From contig JAJDTG010000020.1 of the NCBI GenBank assembly GCA_022827275.1, positions 62,001 through 126,000 of the forward strand: a stretch of 64,000 nt of DNA. Direction: 5' to 3'. How positions within the stretch are numbered: position 1 is the first letter of the stretch; the number at the start of each line of letters is the position of its first letter. A program made the position numbers and the translations under genes. This DNA comes from Candidatus Dadabacteria bacterium (lineage in GTDB: Bacteria > Desulfobacterota_D > UBA1144 > Nemesobacterales > Nemesobacteraceae). The notes under the pieces are model-generated. The model was not told where the DNA came from. It saw only the letters and a program-made list of their open reading frames with translations, and did not search any database. Positions 27,893 through 36,162 of this stretch are shown here, piece after piece.

Positions 27893-30307
27893 TTAAATCG
27901 AACGCAATTCGGCCCCTATTGTTTTTTCCAAACTCTTAAGAACATTCTGCTGAACCCTGTTCGCATCCTCGTCGGTAAGGGTCCTTTCCCTGTTTCGAAG
28001 AATAAGGGAAAGAGCAACGCTCTTTTTTCCTTCCTCAAGGGAATCTCCCTTGTAAACGTCAAACACCCAAGCGTTTTCTATTATACCGGAATCCGCCTTT
28101 TTTATAACCGAAAGAATTTCCCGCACCGGAACAGCATCATCAACCACAAGAGCTATGTCGCGACGCAGGGAAGGGAATTTGGGAAGCGGGGAGAATTTCC
28201 TCTTGAAACTCGTGTAGACGACCGAGAGGAGCGAGAGGTCGAGTTCAAGCACGTAAACGTTTTCGCTTATCTCGAGTCTTTCCAGAAGATGGGGATGAAG
28301 CTCCCCTACCATTCCCAGAACGTTTCCGTCAACCAGCACGGCGGAAGATTTTCCGGGCCAGAGGAATCCATGATCAGAGGAAACGGACTCAAACTCTATC
28401 CTTGAATCCACCGAAAGGACCTCCAGGCTTCTTTCAAGCACGCTTTTTATGTCAAAGAAGTCGAATTTTTCCCCATCCCATATCTCAGGCGCCCTTTTCC
28501 CGGTCGCAATCGCCGCGAACTTCTTCACTTCGTTTGGCAGCTGGTCCATGTCCTTGGGGTAAAAAACCTTCGCGGCCTCGAAAAGTCTTACGTCCTGGTT
28601 CTGCCTTGAGAGGTTGAGTCTCACGTTTTTCACCAGAGAAGGAAGAAGGCTTGTTCTCATCTCCGAAAGCTCCCGCGATATAGGGTTCATAATGCGGATC
28701 GACTCCTCAAGGCCGAACGTTCTGAGAAGTTCGGGAGACTCGAAGCTGTAGTTTATAGCCTCAAGAAAACCGTAGGAGACGAAAATGTCCCTGAGTCTTT
28801 TCTCCATGACGGTTATCACGTTGGTTTTCCTGGCTACCATGGGAACCTCCGGCAGGACGGAGGGAATGTTGTCGTAACCCAGAAGGCGGGCGACTTCCTC
28901 GACTATATCCACCTCGCGCTCTATATCCACCCTGAAAGTCGGAACCCGAAGCAAAAGCTCCTCGGCCGAGATGCTTAGAACCTCAAATCCAAGACTCTCG
29001 AGAAGTTCCGCTATTTCCTGGGAATCGGTGGATATGCCGACCAGATTGCAGACCTTGTCGACCGACATGGAGATCTCCCTTGGGCTCACCGGGTCGGGAT
29101 ACACGTCGATAATCCCCTTGGCGACTGTTCCTCCGGATAAGCGGGTTATAAGCTCGGCGGCGCGGTCAAGCGCGAACGAAACGTTGTCTATATCAATGCC
29201 TTTTTCAAACCTGCTGGAGGATTCGCTCTTGAGGCCAGTTCGTTTGGAGGTTTTCCTTATGCCCATTGGAGAAAAGTAAGCGGCTTCAAGCAGAACATTG
29301 CTCGTTGTGTCCTCTATTTCGGTGCCGGACCCGCCCATGACTCCGGCAAGCGCGACGGGACGATCCCCGCTGCAGATGACCAGATCGTCGGCAAGCAGTT
29401 TTCTTTCGACCTCGTCAAGCGTTTCTATTATCTCTCCGTTCCTAGCTTTTCTGACGGAGATCTGGCCCCGATCAAGTTTGTCGTAATCAAAAGCGTGAAG
29501 CGGCTGTCCCTGCTCAAGCAAAACGAAGTTCGTAACGTCAACGACATTGTTAACGGAGCGGATTCCGCAGTACTCAAGCCTTTCCTGAAGCCACGCGGGA
29601 GAAGCACCGATTCTGACTCCTTCAATAAGCCTGCAGCAGTATCTGGGGCATGACTCCGTGTCCTCAACATCTACAGAAGCCTTTTCCGAAATGTCCGCCC
29701 CCTGCTCTTTTAAGGAGAAATTCGGTTTCTGAAGATTCTCGCCCAGTATTGCCGAGACTTCTCTAGCGATCCCGAAAATACTCATGCAGTCAGGACGGTT
29801 AGGGGTAATTCCTACCTCGAAGATAACGCCGTTGTAGCCGATCTGCTCGTTCATGCTGGTTCCAAGCTCGGCCTTGGGGGAAAGAATCATTATCCCGTCT
29901 TCGTCGCCCGAGAGGCCCATTTCATCCGCAGAACACAGCATCCCCTCGGAATTCTCTCCACGGATCTTGGAACGTTTTATCTTGAGGCCTTCCGGAAACT
30001 TCAAGGTAGCGGGAAGAACGGTTCCAGCCTTGGCGAAAGCGACCTTGTCCCCTTTTTTCATATTGTCCGCACCGCAGACAACCATATAAGGGGTTTCTCC
30101 ATCCGTAACCTCGCAGATGCTCAGCCTGTCGGCGTTGGGATGCTTCTCGATTCTGTCTATCTGGGCGACGCAGACATCGGCAAGGGCTTTGCCCTTGTCT
30201 TCGAGGGCTTCAAGCTCCAGGCCCGCCATGGTGAGCATTTCTCCCAGTTCTTCTGGAGAAACGTCAATTTTGAGGTAGTCGGTAAGCCATCCAAGAGGAA
30301 AAATCAT
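27893..30307 (-). CDS. pheT: Phenylalanyl-tRNA synthetase beta subunit
   Basis: The large subunit of the (alpha-beta)2 PheRS. Its domains in order are: N-terminal B1, a tRNA-binding EMAP/OB domain (VAQIDRIEKHPNADRLSICEV at about residue 45), B3-B4 editing domain (NRPDCMSIFGIAREV, SSRFEKGIDIDN), B5 (EVARLLGYDNIPSVLP) and a C-terminal ferredoxin-like anticodon-binding domain (FPSLRRDIALVVDDAV). Its 804 aa matches the family. The alpha-subunit gene pheS, normally directly upstream, is absent: the 470 bases before pheT hold no gene. The start is ATG at 30307. Confidence 0.96.
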   Translation of the reverse strand: MIFPLGWLTDYLKIDVSPEELGEMLTMAGLELEALEDKGKALADVCVAQIDRIEKHPNADRLSICEVTDGETPYMVVCGADNMKKGDKVAFAKAGTVLPATLKFPEGLKIKRSKIRGENSEGMLCSADEMGLSGDEDGIMILSPKAELGTSMNEQIGYNGVIFEVGITPNRPDCMSIFGIAREVSAILGENLQKPNFSLKEQGADISEKASVDVEDTESCPRYCCRLIEGVRIGASPAWLQERLEYCGIRSVNNVVDVTNFVLLEQGQPLHAFDYDKLDRGQISVRKARNGEIIETLDEVERKLLADDLVICSGDRPVALAGVMGGSGTEIEDTTSNVLLEAAYFSPMGIRKTSKRTGLKSESSSRFEKGIDIDNVSFALDRAAELITRLSGGTVAKGIIDVYPDPVSPREISMSVDKVCNLVGISTDSQEIAELLESLGFEVLSISAEELLLRVPTFRVDIEREVDIVEEVARLLGYDNIPSVLPEVPMVARKTNVITVMEKRLRDIFVSYGFLEAINYSFESPELLRTFGLEESIRIMNPISRELSEMRTSLLPSLVKNVRLNLSRQNQDVRLFEAAKVFYPKDMDQLPNEVKKFAAIATGKRAPEIWDGEKFDFFDIKSVLERSLEVLSVDSRIEFESVSSDHGFLWPGKSSAVLVDGNVLGMVGELHPHLLERLEISENVYVLELDLSLLSVVYTSFKRKFSPLPKFPSLRRDIALVVDDAVPVREILSVIKKADSGIIENAWVFDVYKGDSLEEGKKSVALSLILRNRERTLTDEDANRVQQNVLKSLEKTIGAELRSI

Positions 30308-30781
30308 AAATTCACCCGGCGAGTTAGGTTACACGGTATAAAAAACTGGTCAACAGTTAACCTGCTGAAAACAAAAGATTATTTAAGAAATTAAAAATAA
30401 TCTCCAAACAACTACGACCAAATCCGGGCGACCCTGGAACCGGTCCCGCAAATGGGTGGGCATTTTAACCGGGTGAAGAGAAAAAACGCGGTTCCCGAGA
30501 CGGGCAAAGAAGCGTGGGGAGCGGTAAAATTTTCGGGGAACTTTTCAATTGTTAACAAATTATTAAAATTTCGTTTGGAGTTTCTTAATTCACTGATATG
30601 AAACACTTTTTCTTGTCGATAGATTGTGAATGGAATTCTCGGAGCTCCGCAGGTTGTATTCTAACCACCTTAAATAATTGAATAATCTTCCGAACGGTCC
30701 AGTCCTTCTCACTCATTCCTCAGAGTGCCCTGTGAAATGTTTGCGAATTACCAAGTTAGGTTGACGAAATCTTTTTGTGTA
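30308..30781. other. Gene-free interval upstream of pheT
   Basis: This interval has no ORF with coding character and no tRNA-like fold that I can recognise. It presumably contains the pheT promoter and the 3' end of the lipoprotein transcript. Short AT-rich blocks alternate with GC-rich stretches. Confidence 0.5.
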
Positions 30782-31339
30782 TTAATTGTTCGGCGCTTCG
30801 GTACAAGTCTTCGGTGAACCGTCTTCGTTCTTGAGATATTCAGAATACGCTTCCGCTTCACAACCATCTTCTTCCGCCATATCCGCCGGAACCATTATGT
30901 AAGGACAAACAACAGATGGGTTGCCTTCTGGGCGTGAAGCTCCGCCACCCCAGAATCCAACCTATATATCCCCTTTCTTCCTGAGGTAAAGAACACCGGG
31001 ATTGACAAGGTCGCCTTCCTTTGTTGACGTTACGTAAGAAACAGCTATATGGCTTCCTGTCTTTACACCTATATATGCGAATACCGCTTCATCAAAGGCT
31101 TCACCCGCACCTACTGCCGTAATGTTGGTATGGCCCACAACCAACTCATCTTCCACCCTTAGAGTCAGGTCCTCGCTCTGACAGTCGTTCATGTTGTTCT
31201 CATCAATGCTGGCGAAAAACCCTTTCATCTGCACTGATGTCGGTTCCGACTCCATCTCCACATTGTCATTATCGTTATCATCACAACCAAGAAATACCGC
31301 TAAAACCAAAACCATGAAAACAAGACTAAATTTCTTCAT
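30782..31339 (-). pseudogene. Lipoprotein gene interrupted by an in-frame amber codon
   Basis: The ORF from 31339 encodes a lipoprotein precursor (MKKFSLVFMVLVLAVFLGC lipobox, then an Asp/Asn repeat CDDNDNDN) ending at a TAG at 30962-30964, 125 aa. In the same frame the reading continues without any further stop for 59 codons to a TAA at 30782. The continuation is protein-like (VGFWGGGASRPEGNPSV, CPYIMVPADMAEEDGCEAE). The likely full product is about 185 residues, so the gene has either a recent nonsense mutation, a read-through stop or a sequencing error. The domain is unknown. The gene lies close to the IS element. Confidence 0.65.
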
Positions 31340-31781
31340 TATTCATCCCCTTAACTGTCTTTGGATTTCTTATTTTCTCCTTCGTAAATCACGACCTTTT
31401 CCACTTCGGGAGGAAGGCCAAGCAGAATACTCACCACGTCTTCGAATCCCATCCAGAATATTAAGGAATGGTCTTTTCCCTTTCCGTTGCTTTGTCCATG
31501 ACGATCTTTCTGCTCTGTTTATACAATTATATTGTAGGAACAGCTGCAAGTGTCAACATTACTAGAGAATCCGCTCCGTCGGGTCTCCGTGGAATATAAT
31601 ACCCGTCCGGGAAACGAGCGGAACTTCAAAATCTTTTGAATGTTGACAGGACCCGGCACCCCTAGACCATTCTGGGAACCTGTTACCCATTTTAGGAGAA
31701 AATCGTGAGAAGGTTTATTGTGTTGACTTCGGGGGCTGTTCTTTTTTAGAGAATTACCAACTTAACTTGGCAATTCCCCGG
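31340..31781. other. Gene-free interval before the left parS and IS
   Basis: I see no credible gene. A short ORF at 31705-31749 (GTG start, 14 codons, strong TTAGGAGA upstream) encodes MRRFIVLTSGAVLF, which looks like the beginning of a signal peptide and may be a gene remnant. An imperfect 10-bp inverted repeat (GAATTACCAA/TTGGCAATTC) lies at about 31750-31776, just before parS. Confidence 0.4.
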
Positions 31782-31797
31782 TGTTTCACGTGAAACA
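31782..31797. other. parS centromere-like site (left)
   Basis: TGTTTCACGTGAAACA is an exact match to the canonical ParB-binding parS sequence. ParB nucleates here and loads SMC to segregate the origin. Bases 31793-31800 (AAACATTC) are the target duplication of the adjacent IS, so the IS inserted at the edge of the site while leaving it intact. Confidence 0.92.
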
Positions 31798-31800
31798 TTC

Positions 31801-31823
31801 GGAACTTATATATTTAAGTTGAC
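31801..31823 (+). repeat. Left terminal inverted repeat of the IS
   Basis: It begins GGAACTTATATATTTAAGTT and pairs with 33751-33773 at 20 of 23 positions, including the shared core TTAAGTTGAC. Confidence 0.85.
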
Positions 31824-32033
31824 ACCTGCCAACCTATAGGATAATCTTAAACCTGTTATAAAAAAGTCCGGTGTATCAAGAATGACTTAACACATCGAAC
31901 TAGGTTCTAGAACCCCGTAAAGCAACTTGGCTATTTAGAGCAACCAAGCAAGGGCCTTAACTTTTGGTATCCCCGTCACAGTTATTTAGGAGATTAACCA
32001 ATGAGAGTTTTAAATTATGGTTTCTCCCTTGTC

Positions 32034-32083
32034 AAAAGGTGCGTTCTATTTTGCCTAAAAGCCAGAATAGAAGACCATCTTTT
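32034..32083 (+). ncRNA. Long hairpin inside the IS, possible structured RNA
   Basis: AAAAGGTG pairs with CATCTTTT, then after a small internal loop TTCTATTTTG pairs with CAGAATAGAA around a nine-base loop, about 18 base pairs in total. It lies in the untranslated left third of the IS. I do not recognise a known family, and DNA-level cruciform function is equally possible. Confidence 0.35.
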
Positions 32084-32097
32084 CTAAGGTGAGTTTG

Positions 32098-32127
32098 AGG
32101 GCGGTGGTTCCTCATCGCCCTTTCTTC
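32098..32127 (+). terminator. Terminator-like hairpin inside the IS
   Basis: AGGGCGGTGG pairs with TCATCGCCCT (two G-U pairs) around TTCC, followed by TTTCTTCT. It could insulate the element from transcription entering from the left. Confidence 0.45.
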
Positions 32128-32202
32128 TAACTCAATAATCAGCAGGCCAAGTAGTCCACCATAAAATGAATCCTACTACTATTACAAAAAGTATTGTTCC
32201 CA

Positions 32203-32562
32203 TTATCTAAAGTAATCTGAAATGTCTCTTGTGTTAGGATCAACACTCTTTCTAATGTCCTCTTCATCAAATTTCTTGCTCTCATAAAAATCTAAGTTTA
32301 GGGATGTATGACCTTGTATAATTGCTTCCTTTAAAGCTTCTATGCAAGCTTCTGGACTATAACGGTTTAATTTATCAGCAATTAGCCTTACTGCTGTTTC
32401 TCTTAGTGGTCTTCCCCATTCTATCCTGCATCTGATGTATTCCTCTAACAGTTCCCAGAACATCTCAACCTTCCAAGGTATTTCCATTTCTACATAGTAG
32501 TCAGGAACAGAATACTCGATCAATTCTTTCTTGAAGACCTCCATCACTTCTTTGAAATCCAT
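32203..32562 (-). CDS. IS passenger protein, function unknown
   Basis: A 119-aa acidic, largely helical protein with AGGAG eight bases before its ATG, so it is probably expressed. The segment LIADKLNRYSPEACIEALKEAIIQGHTSLNL resembles the helical repeats seen near the ends of phage replication-initiation proteins, but the match is weak and I assign no function. It is encoded on the same strand as the transposase, about 210 bases downstream of the transposase stop, within the inverted repeats. It carries none of the usual resistance or metabolic cargo. Confidence 0.6.
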   Translation of the reverse strand: MDFKEVMEVFKKELIEYSVPDYYVEMEIPWKVEMFWELLEEYIRCRIEWGRPLRETAVRLIADKLNRYSPEACIEALKEAIIQGHTSLNLDFYESKKFDEEDIRKSVDPNTRDISDYFR

Positions 32563-32657
32563 AACAATTCTCCTGCTAGGAATGTTGACTTTCGGATTGT
32601 ATCAAAGCAGGATGAAAATTGCTATATGTTTTTCCTAATGGTAATGTAAGTGGCGGA

Positions 32658-32801
32658 ATGAATGACGAGAAAGATATTCCCGACATTTCCGAAGTAGATT
32701 TTGATACTAGGCTGAAAGTACTACTTGGCGTTCCTCCAGCGAAAGAAGAGGAAGAGCAGCCCGTTACTTCCCCTTCTACTGAATCAGATCCTGATAAGTA
32801 A
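32658..32801 (+). CDS. Small acidic ORF in the IS
   Basis: A 47-residue ORF (MNDEKDIPDISEVDFDTRLKVL, then a Glu/Pro/Ser-rich tail) on the strand opposite the transposase, with its end overlapping the transposase 3' end by 26 bases. The listed ORF begins at a TTG further upstream; the ATG at 32658 is the first methionine. The ribosome binding site is weak (GGCGG). The FDxRLKxLLGVPP pattern looks like a real short helix motif, so it may be genuine, perhaps a small regulatory protein. Confidence 0.35.
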   Translation: MNDEKDIPDISEVDFDTRLKVLLGVPPAKEEEEQPVTSPSTESDPDK

Positions 32802-33702
32802 GCCTTTTTCCTACCAGTCCTTTTAAAGTAAGGTTTATCTGGTCTATGGTATCCATAGGACGAACGTTTGCACGGTTGGCAAACTCGTTGATATACTTCT
32901 GAAGGTGCTTTACTGACATCCTGTGATATATCCCGTAGTAACCTCGTTTCAGCAAAGCCCAGAAGGATTCCACTCCATTTGTTGAAGCTTCACCCCTGAC
33001 ATATTCTCCCGCCTTGTGGTTAACGGTGCTGTGTTCATATCCCAGGTATTTGACGATTTGATACATACCTGCTTCATCCGTGTGGATGTTTGTACCACGA
33101 GCGACATTCTCAATAATCATCTTGGCTGTCGTTGCCTGGTCTGTACTGTCAAGAACCATAGCCTTGACCTTCTTGCTCTTTCTTTCCTTCATAGCCATGA
33201 CAGGCTTCTTTCCGACCGAACCCCGCCCTTGCTTGAGTTTCTTGCTCTTGTGCTTGTTTTTCTCAATTCCGCCAAGATATGTTTCGTCTACCTCAACCTG
33301 TCCAAAGAACTGCCTGGCATTTTCATCCCAGGCTTGCCTTATGCGGTGAGAGAGAAACCATGCTGATTTCTGCGTAATGCCGAGGTCGCTTGCGAGCTTG
33401 GTACTGGATACACCCTTGAGAGAAGTTCCCATTAGGTATATGGCAGTCAGCCACTTTCGATATGGCAACCTGCTTTCTTCCATCAAGGTTCCGGTGCGGA
33501 CACTGAAATACTTGCGACAGGAAGGACACCAGTAAGGCATCTTCTTATGAGAGGCTTCAGAAGTCTCTGTATATCCGCAGTATGGACAACATCTGTTCCC
33601 TTCCCATCGTACCGCTTCTATATGTTTCATAGCTTTCTCTTCTGTATCGAAGTGTTCCAGAAGTTCGTAAAGAGAAAGCTTTTGTCTTTTTTGCTTAGGC
33701 AT
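32776..33702 (-). CDS. IS1595-family (ISXO2-like) transposase
   Basis: An intact 308-aa transposase. The N-terminal zinc ribbon has CCPYCG and YWCPSCRKYFSVRTGT (residues 38-72), followed by an HTH (GVSSTKLASDLGITQKSAWFLSHRIR). The ISXO2-like catalytic domain carries its acidic residues in VDETYLGG, IHTDEAGMY and TNGVESFWALLKRGYYG. No frameshift or truncation is seen. Together with matched inverted repeats and a perfect target duplication, this indicates recent and perhaps still possible transposition. Confidence 0.93.
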   Translation of the reverse strand: MPKQKRQKLSLYELLEHFDTEEKAMKHIEAVRWEGNRCCPYCGYTETSEASHKKMPYWCPSCRKYFSVRTGTLMEESRLPYRKWLTAIYLMGTSLKGVSSTKLASDLGITQKSAWFLSHRIRQAWDENARQFFGQVEVDETYLGGIEKNKHKSKKLKQGRGSVGKKPVMAMKERKSKKVKAMVLDSTDQATTAKMIIENVARGTNIHTDEAGMYQIVKYLGYEHSTVNHKAGEYVRGEASTNGVESFWALLKRGYYGIYHRMSVKHLQKYINEFANRANVRPMDTIDQINLTLKGLVGKRLTYQDLIQ

Positions 33703-33750
33703 TCATAACCCTCCTTAACTATTATAAAACTACCTGTTTTTGGAAGGTTT

Positions 33751-33773
33751 GTCAACTTAAGTATATAATTCCC
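33751..33773 (-). repeat. Right terminal inverted repeat of the IS
   Basis: Read on the minus strand it is GGGAATTATATACTTAAGTT and continues into GAC, the complement of the left repeat with three mismatches. The duplicated AAACATTC follows at 33774-33781. Confidence 0.85.
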
Positions 33774-33791
33774 AAACATTCCGCCCTTCTT

Positions 33792-35186
33792 TTACTTTCC
33801 AATGCAGAATCTGGAGAAAATTCTGCCCAGAATATCTTCCGTGGTCACTTCTCCCGTAATCTCGCCGAGCGAATTCATTGAGTTTCGCAATTCTATCGAG
33901 AGGATCTCCGGATACTCGTTCCGCTCAAGAAGCTCAAGGAACATGCGCAGCTGGTCGCGGGACTCCTCCATGGATTTTTTGTGACGAAGGTTTGTCAGGA
34001 CCAGTTCCGAGGCATCCGAGACACTAGGCGAGCCCGAAAGAGTCTCGAACATGGCCTGCCTGAGCTGTTCTATCCCCTCTTTTGCAAGCGCCGAGGTTTC
34101 AACCGGCTTTTTTCGCCCAAGAATCCGTCGCAGCTTCGGTCTTTCTAGGTTTTCCTCAAGATCTATCTTGTTGATTACGACAAGATGTTTCTTCTTAACG
34201 GCAGTCTTGAGGATTTTTCTGTCCAGAGCATCAAGTTCCGTGCTCTGGTCCAAAACGACGAGCACGAACTCGGATTCCTCGGCTTTTTTGAGGGAAAGTT
34301 CCACCCCGAGCCTTTCTATCCGGTCCTCCGTGTCCCTTATACCGGCTGTATCCGTTATCACGAGGGGAATTCCCCCGACATTTATTCTCTCTTCGATAAA
34401 ATCCCTCGTAGTTCCGGCTATCGGACTCACTATAGCCCTCTGAGTCTCAAGCAGGCAGTTAAGTATGCTCGATTTCCCCACGTTAGGCTTGCCTAGTATT
34501 ACCATCGTCACCCCGTCTCTGAACATTCTGCCCGTGTCGTAGCTATCGATGAGCGCAGAAAGTTCTTTTTCCACGGATCCAGAGGCTTCCTTGAGGCGTT
34601 TTTTCGCAATTGGGTCTATATCTTCCTCGGGAAAATCGAGATTCGCCTCTATTTCCGCCAGAACGTCAAGAATTCGATCCTTAAGTTCGTTAACCTTGCC
34701 CGAAAGGGTCCCTTCAAGCTGGGCCTCGGCGTACCGGAGGCTCTGTTCGGTCTGGGCGCTTATAACGTCGGAAACCGCCTCGGCCTGCGCCAAGTCCATT
34801 TTCCCGTTAAGAAACGCCCTCTGGGTAAACTCGCCCGGGGCAGCCAGGGTCGCCCCGAGGCCGATCAGAATCTCAAGTATCTTCCGGGGAACCATATGCC
34901 CCCCGTGAGAGTGTATTTCGGCTACGTCCTCCCCAGTATAGGTATCGGGGGAACTCATAACTACGCACAGGACTTCATCCACCGTTCCGCCTGTTTCGGG
35001 GTCGACTATCTTCCCGAAACAGAGTTTTCTCTCGGAAAAACCCGAGTTCCCCGCAGGAACGAAAATTTTTCTCGCAATCGAGTGAGATTCACCGCCGCTT
35101 AAGCGGATTACGGCTACTCCCCCCTCTCCAAGTGGGGTGGAAATGGCGGCTATGGTGCTTTCGCGCTCAGGCACAATCGACGACAT
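33792..35186 (-). CDS. mnmE: tRNA modification GTPase MnmE
   Basis: With MnmG it installs the carboxymethylaminomethyl group at U34 of several tRNAs. The N-terminal tetrahydrofolate-binding domain begins TIAAISTPLGEGGVAVIRLSG. The G domain at about residues 215-375 has Walker A LGKPNVGKSSILN, the switch GTTRDFIEE, DTAGIRDTEDRIE and NKID. The C-terminus has the essential CIGK motif. Its 464 aa is standard. mnmE is commonly found close to oriC with parS sites nearby, and here a parS lies beyond each end. Its usual partner mnmG is not in the window. Confidence 0.96.
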   Translation of the reverse strand: MSSIVPERESTIAAISTPLGEGGVAVIRLSGGESHSIARKIFVPAGNSGFSERKLCFGKIVDPETGGTVDEVLCVVMSSPDTYTGEDVAEIHSHGGHMVPRKILEILIGLGATLAAPGEFTQRAFLNGKMDLAQAEAVSDVISAQTEQSLRYAEAQLEGTLSGKVNELKDRILDVLAEIEANLDFPEEDIDPIAKKRLKEASGSVEKELSALIDSYDTGRMFRDGVTMVILGKPNVGKSSILNCLLETQRAIVSPIAGTTRDFIEERINVGGIPLVITDTAGIRDTEDRIERLGVELSLKKAEESEFVLVVLDQSTELDALDRKILKTAVKKKHLVVINKIDLEENLERPKLRRILGRKKPVETSALAKEGIEQLRQAMFETLSGSPSVSDASELVLTNLRHKKSMEESRDQLRMFLELLERNEYPEILSIELRNSMNSLGEITGEVTTEDILGRIFSRFCIGK

Positions 35187-35235
35187 GAAAGAGAATCTAC
35201 CATATAAAGCCGCATTCGGTCAGAGAAAAAAGGCG

Positions 35236-35274
35236 AAAAAAAGCCCTGAATGTTTCACGTGAAACATTCAGGGC
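35236..35274 (-). terminator. Intrinsic terminator built on a 32-bp perfect palindrome
   Basis: On the minus strand a perfect 32-bp palindrome (35243-35274, outer arm GCCCTGAATG) is followed by seven T (35242-35236). It lies 33 bases past the stop of the AhpD-like gene, exactly where a terminator is expected, and its centre is a canonical parS. Confidence 0.75.
35251..35266. other. parS centromere-like site (right)
   Basis: This is an exact TGTTTCACGTGAAACA, the central 16 bases of the palindromic terminator between mnmE and the AhpD-like gene. With the IS removed, the two parS sites would be about 1.5 kb apart on either side of mnmE. Confidence 0.93.
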
Positions 35275-35307
35275 AAATGAGGAGGATTTCCGAAGAAACC
35301 GTTAAAA

Positions 35308-35991
35308 CTACTTCTCGAGACTCTTAAGCGTGTCCATGGCAATGCTGGTGTGCGCGTAACAGGAACCGGCAGTCATGACCATGGCAACGTTTATGGCCTC
35401 AGCCATCTGCTCAGCAGTTACGCCGTCGGTATGCGCGTCCTTAACGGTTCCCCTTATACAATAAGGACATTTAGTCGCATGAGCACAGGCAAGACCTATT
35501 ATGCCTCTCTTCATTTTTTTGCTGAGGGCTCCGTCGGCAAAGATTTTCTTGTGAAGCTCCATGAAATGGGGAGAAATATCGCCGCTGCACTCCCTAAAAC
35601 TGGCAATTTCCTTCGCTATGTCCTTTTTGAAGAAATGCCCCTCGGTAAGCGGGATGCCGCTTTCGAGGGTGTCCCAGGCTTCAAAAGCCAGGCTTGAGAA
35701 CGCGAAAGGGCCTCCCATGTTGAGCCTGAGCCCCACATATATCGATTCGACTATTTCCTGGTCGCTCGCTCCCTCTTTTTTGCTGGCGCGGACCCTTGAC
35801 CTTATACAGTAGGGGCAAGCCGTAATATGCGCTACTGCTACCGCAATAAGCTGTTTTTCCTTTGCGCTAAGTGCCCCATCGGTAAATACCGAATCATGAT
35901 AAGCCATCCAAGAATCATAAAGATCCGGGTTCAGCTTTCTGAGATGAGCTATATCCCCACCGATCTGGGCCTTCATTATAGTATCAGACAT
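35308..35991 (-). CDS. Two-domain carboxymuconolactone decarboxylase/AhpD-like protein
   Basis: A 227-aa protein made of two tandem CMD (AhpD) repeats. Each has the redox-active CxxC motif in the same context: CPYCIRSRVRASKKEGASDQEI at about residue 57 and CPYCIRGTVKDAHTDGVTAEQM at about 177. Proteins of this type act as alkylhydroperoxidase-like thiol reductases or as decarboxylases. The paired CxxC and no other catalytic signature favour a peroxidase-type role. GGAGAGG precedes the ATG. A TetR gene lies upstream on the same strand, probably its regulator. Confidence 0.85.
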   Translation of the reverse strand: MSDTIMKAQIGGDIAHLRKLNPDLYDSWMAYHDSVFTDGALSAKEKQLIAVAVAHITACPYCIRSRVRASKKEGASDQEIVESIYVGLRLNMGGPFAFSSLAFEAWDTLESGIPLTEGHFFKKDIAKEIASFRECSGDISPHFMELHKKIFADGALSKKMKRGIIGLACAHATKCPYCIRGTVKDAHTDGVTAEQMAEAINVAMVMTAGSCYAHTSIAMDTLKSLEK

Positions 35992-36162
35992 ACCGGTTAT
36001 ACCTCTCCTTGATCATTTTTTCCCCGTCTTTTAAAGAACTGCGCTTGGGTAAAGCGCACAAATCCAAGTCCTCAGAGGTAAAGTAACCGCCTCGGACCGG
36101 AAAATCAACAGGCCGAGCCTCCATGGAGATCAGGTTTTGCGCAGACGGCGGGGGGATGCAGG

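Larger units (their letters stand above)
31801..33773 (-). mobile_element. Complete IS1595-family element with passenger genes
   Basis: The element is 1973 bp, bounded by imperfect 23-bp terminal inverted repeats (left 31801-31823, right 33751-33773; three mismatches) and flanked by a perfect 8-bp direct repeat AAACATTC (31793-31800 and 33774-33781). Eight-base duplications are typical of the IS1595 family. It contains an intact transposase, an unrelated 119-aa ORF on the same strand, a short ORF on the other strand and a hairpin-rich untranslated stretch of about 380 bases inside the left end. It lies between parS and mnmE. Confidence 0.9.

Noticed and set aside
30412-30606. 64-aa minus-strand ORF upstream of pheT
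   Set aside because: It has no ribosome binding site, no domain and poor coding character.
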